From positions 1-64,000 of the forward strand of contig ABVW01000005.1 in assembly GCA_000173115.1 (NCBI GenBank): a stretch of 64,000 bases of DNA. Reading direction: 5' to 3'. This DNA comes from Flavobacteria bacterium MS024-3C. Its GTDB lineage: Bacteria; Bacteroidota; Bacteroidia; Flavobacteriales; Flavobacteriaceae. The position numbers and the translations under genes are program-made. Below, in pieces: positions 62,477 to 64,000 of the stretch (positions are counted from its first letter, which is position 1; each line of letters starts with the position of its first letter). The notes beneath the pieces were generated by a model. It was given only the letters and a program-made list of their open reading frames with translations. It was not told the DNA's origin and did not search any database.

Positions 62477-64000
62477 ATGAAAAACATCAAACGAATATTA
62501 GTTTCTATTGTACTCATTGCTTTTTTATCTTTAATTATTGTTGTTGTTGTGGTACAGTCAATGGCACCGAATTATAAAGGCTCCAAATCTTTAGCCGGAT
62601 TATCAGAAGAAGTTCAAGTGTACTATGACGCCTATGGGGTACCCCATATTTACGGACAAACTGAAGAAGATGCTTTTAAGTCTCTTGGCTACGTTCATGC
62701 CCAAGACAGGCTTTGGCAAATGGAAGTACTCAGAAGAATTGGTTCTGGCAGGCTTGCGGAACTCTTTGGATCAGATTTAATAGATACAGACCGTCTTTTT
62801 CTCACTTTAGGGATAGATGCATCTAGCGAAAAGGCCGTTGCCCAACTAGACACATCTAGTCCAGAATATAAACTATCCTTGGCTTATTTAGAGGGGGTAA
62901 ATAAGTTTGTAACTGATGGTGCCACTCCTGTGGAATTTTATTTAACGGGAATGGAAAAAACACTTTTTGAATTAAAAGACATATACAATACCCTTGGTTA
63001 TATGTCATTTAGTTTTGCTGTTGCCCAAAGGACTGATCCCCTTTTATCTAATATTTACCATTCACTTGGCTCCAATTACCTCAATGATTTGGAAATTGAT
63101 TTTGATCCAAACACTGTGTCTATACCAGTCTTTACAGCAGTAGAAGATCAAATAGCAGCACTTTTAGAAAAAGTTCCTGCACCACAATTTATTGGTAGTA
63201 ATGCCTGGGTCATAGGTGCGGAAAAGACCAAAAACGGTGCGGTCATTTTTGCCAATGATCCCCATATTGGTTTTGCACAACCCTCAGTATGGTTTGAAGC
63301 TCATATTGAGACGCCTCAATATGAAAATTATGGGTATCACTTGGCTGGAATTCCATTTCCTCTTTTAGCGCACAATAGGAAAATGGCCTATGGACTCACT
63401 ATGTTTGAGAACGACGACATTGATTTTTATCAGACCCAATCTCATGTTACAGACAGCAATGCTTACTTGTATGAAGGGGAGTGGCTCCCTTTTCAATTAC
63501 AAGAAAAACAGATTAAAGTCAAAGACGCCAATCCAATATCTTTTCAAGTAAAGTCTACCCTTCACGGTCCCTTAATGAATGAGGTTATAGATGGATTATC
63601 AGCAAACAAGCCCCTGAGTATGTCTTGGGTGTATACACAGAGGCCTAATAAAGTATTAAATGCCCTGTATAGTATATCACATGCAGCAGACAAAAATTCA
63701 TTCAAAACAGCTTTGCCTAATATTCATGCGCCAGGTCTTAATGTGATGTACGGCGATAGTGAGGGTAATATTGCTTGGTGGGCCACTGCAGCACTTTACG
63801 AACTTCCTCAGGGGGTGTCTTCCAAATTTATTTTAGATGGAACCAATGCAGCACAGGAGAAAATAAAGTTTACAGATTTTTCTGAAAATCCTATGTCTGA
63901 AAATCCACCATGGAACTATGTGTATTCTGCCAACAATGCCCCCTTATTTCCTTCGGGAAAAACATACCCCGGATATTATTTACCTGAAAACAGGGCCAAG
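62477..64000 (+). CDS. Penicillin acylase family protein (S45), 3' end beyond the window
   Basis: The first 508 codons are present and the frame stays open at the window edge. MKNIKRILVSIVLIAFLSLIIVVVVV is a signal or anchor segment, followed by the alpha-chain region DAYGVPHIYGQTEEDAFKSLGYVHAQDRLWQMEVLRR. The autocatalytic site is at Ser241 in FIGSNAWVIG, where the serine becomes the N-terminal nucleophile, and FANDPHIGF follows. Family members hydrolyse N-acyl amides such as beta-lactam side chains or acyl-homoserine lactones; the substrate cannot be told. Gap to the DsbD-like gene is 33 bases. Confidence 0.92.
   Translation, partial: MKNIKRILVSIVLIAFLSLIIVVVVVQSMAPNYKGSKSLAGLSEEVQVYYDAYGVPHIYGQTEEDAFKSLGYVHAQDRLWQMEVLRRIGSGRLAELFGSDLIDTDRLFLTLGIDASSEKAVAQLDTSSPEYKLSLAYLEGVNKFVTDGATPVEFYLTGMEKTLFELKDIYNTLGYMSFSFAVAQRTDPLLSNIYHSLGSNYLNDLEIDFDPNTVSIPVFTAVEDQIAALLEKVPAPQFIGSNAWVIGAEKTKNGAVIFANDPHIGFAQPSVWFEAHIETPQYENYGYHLAGIPFPLLAHNRKMAYGLTMFENDDIDFYQTQSHVTDSNAYLYEGEWLPFQLQEKQIKVKDANPISFQVKSTLHGPLMNEVIDGLSANKPLSMSWVYTQRPNKVLNALYSISHAADKNSFKTALPNIHAPGLNVMYGDSEGNIAWWATAALYELPQGVSSKFILDGTNAAQEKIKFTDFSENPMSENPPWNYVYSANNAPLFPSGKTYPGYYLPENRAK

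Noticed and set aside
1-64000. CRISPR arrays, insertion sequences, prophage or integrative element boundaries
   Set aside because: No regularly spaced repeats, transposase, integrase or phage genes were seen; three tRNA genes have no adjacent duplicated 3' ends.

Overview
The window reads as ordinary chromosome of a marine-type member of the Bacteroidota, most likely class Flavobacteriia. The evidence is AT-rich DNA, A-rich rather than Shine-Dalgarno leaders, promoters of the Bacteroidota form TTG-N19/21-TAnnTTTG, and family-typical genes (DUF4290, DUF4212 with a sodium:solute symporter, fused ResB-CcsA, BshB1, DUF2911, DUF6952, START-like). Genes are packed with short gaps or overlaps. I see no prophage, insertion sequence, CRISPR array or rRNA. 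No gene-free stretch exceeds 300 bases; the two widest gaps hold tRNA-His and tRNA-Ser.

Layout. 1-2440: end-truncated SAM hydroxide adenosyltransferase family gene, phoH, purC. 2520-9084: acetate module (DUF4212 protein, symporter, acs) facing a CBS/nucleotidyltransferase regulator and DnaQ-like exonuclease. 9198-17674: tRNA-Met and a housekeeping block (START-like, degenerate class IV aminotransferase, yqgE, HU, fmt, recQ, P-loop ATPase, DUF493, DUF4290, murA). 17664-24843: YhhN, an M20 hydrolase, a likely light/UV-stress operon (SRPBCC, SDR, two photolyase-family proteins) and a DUF2911 protein. 24857-31604: a leftward run DUF2520 - KdsC-like - Maf - MscS-like - PIG-L - symporter. 31737-36827: cytochrome c maturation (CcsBA), a trans-sulfuration enzyme and bshB1. 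37011-38761: tRNA-His and an M28 peptidase. 38960-42572: hydroxyproline catabolism. 42672-45229: two TauE/SafE transporters around tRNA-Ser, and a nitroreductase. 45246-51418: leftward tpx-ftsK-lolA-lptF/G-ribB run. 51545-52796: peroxiredoxin-thioredoxin-DUF6952. 52906-57665: NhaC, a PLP enzyme with divergent Lrp regulator, lpdA. 57739-64000: CDGSH protein, DUF1624-like membrane protein, tilS, DsbD-like protein, and a penicillin acylase cut by the window end.

The strongest observations are three genes each broken by one indel in a short base run (symporter near 3023, YhhN A7 tract at 18324-18330, hydroxyproline epimerase near 41725). Others are several enzymes with altered active sites: MurA with Asp for the fosfomycin-target Cys, a class IV aminotransferase without its Lys and Glu, a RibBA without the zinc cysteines of its cyclohydrolase half, an SDR without its Tyr, and a photolyase-like protein without the usual Trp motif. 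Non-coding signals include a 17-bp inverted repeat overlapping the tRNA-Ser terminator, an operator-like repeat before the photolyase operon and a palindrome before lrp. I did not find a convincing wholly new multi-gene system.
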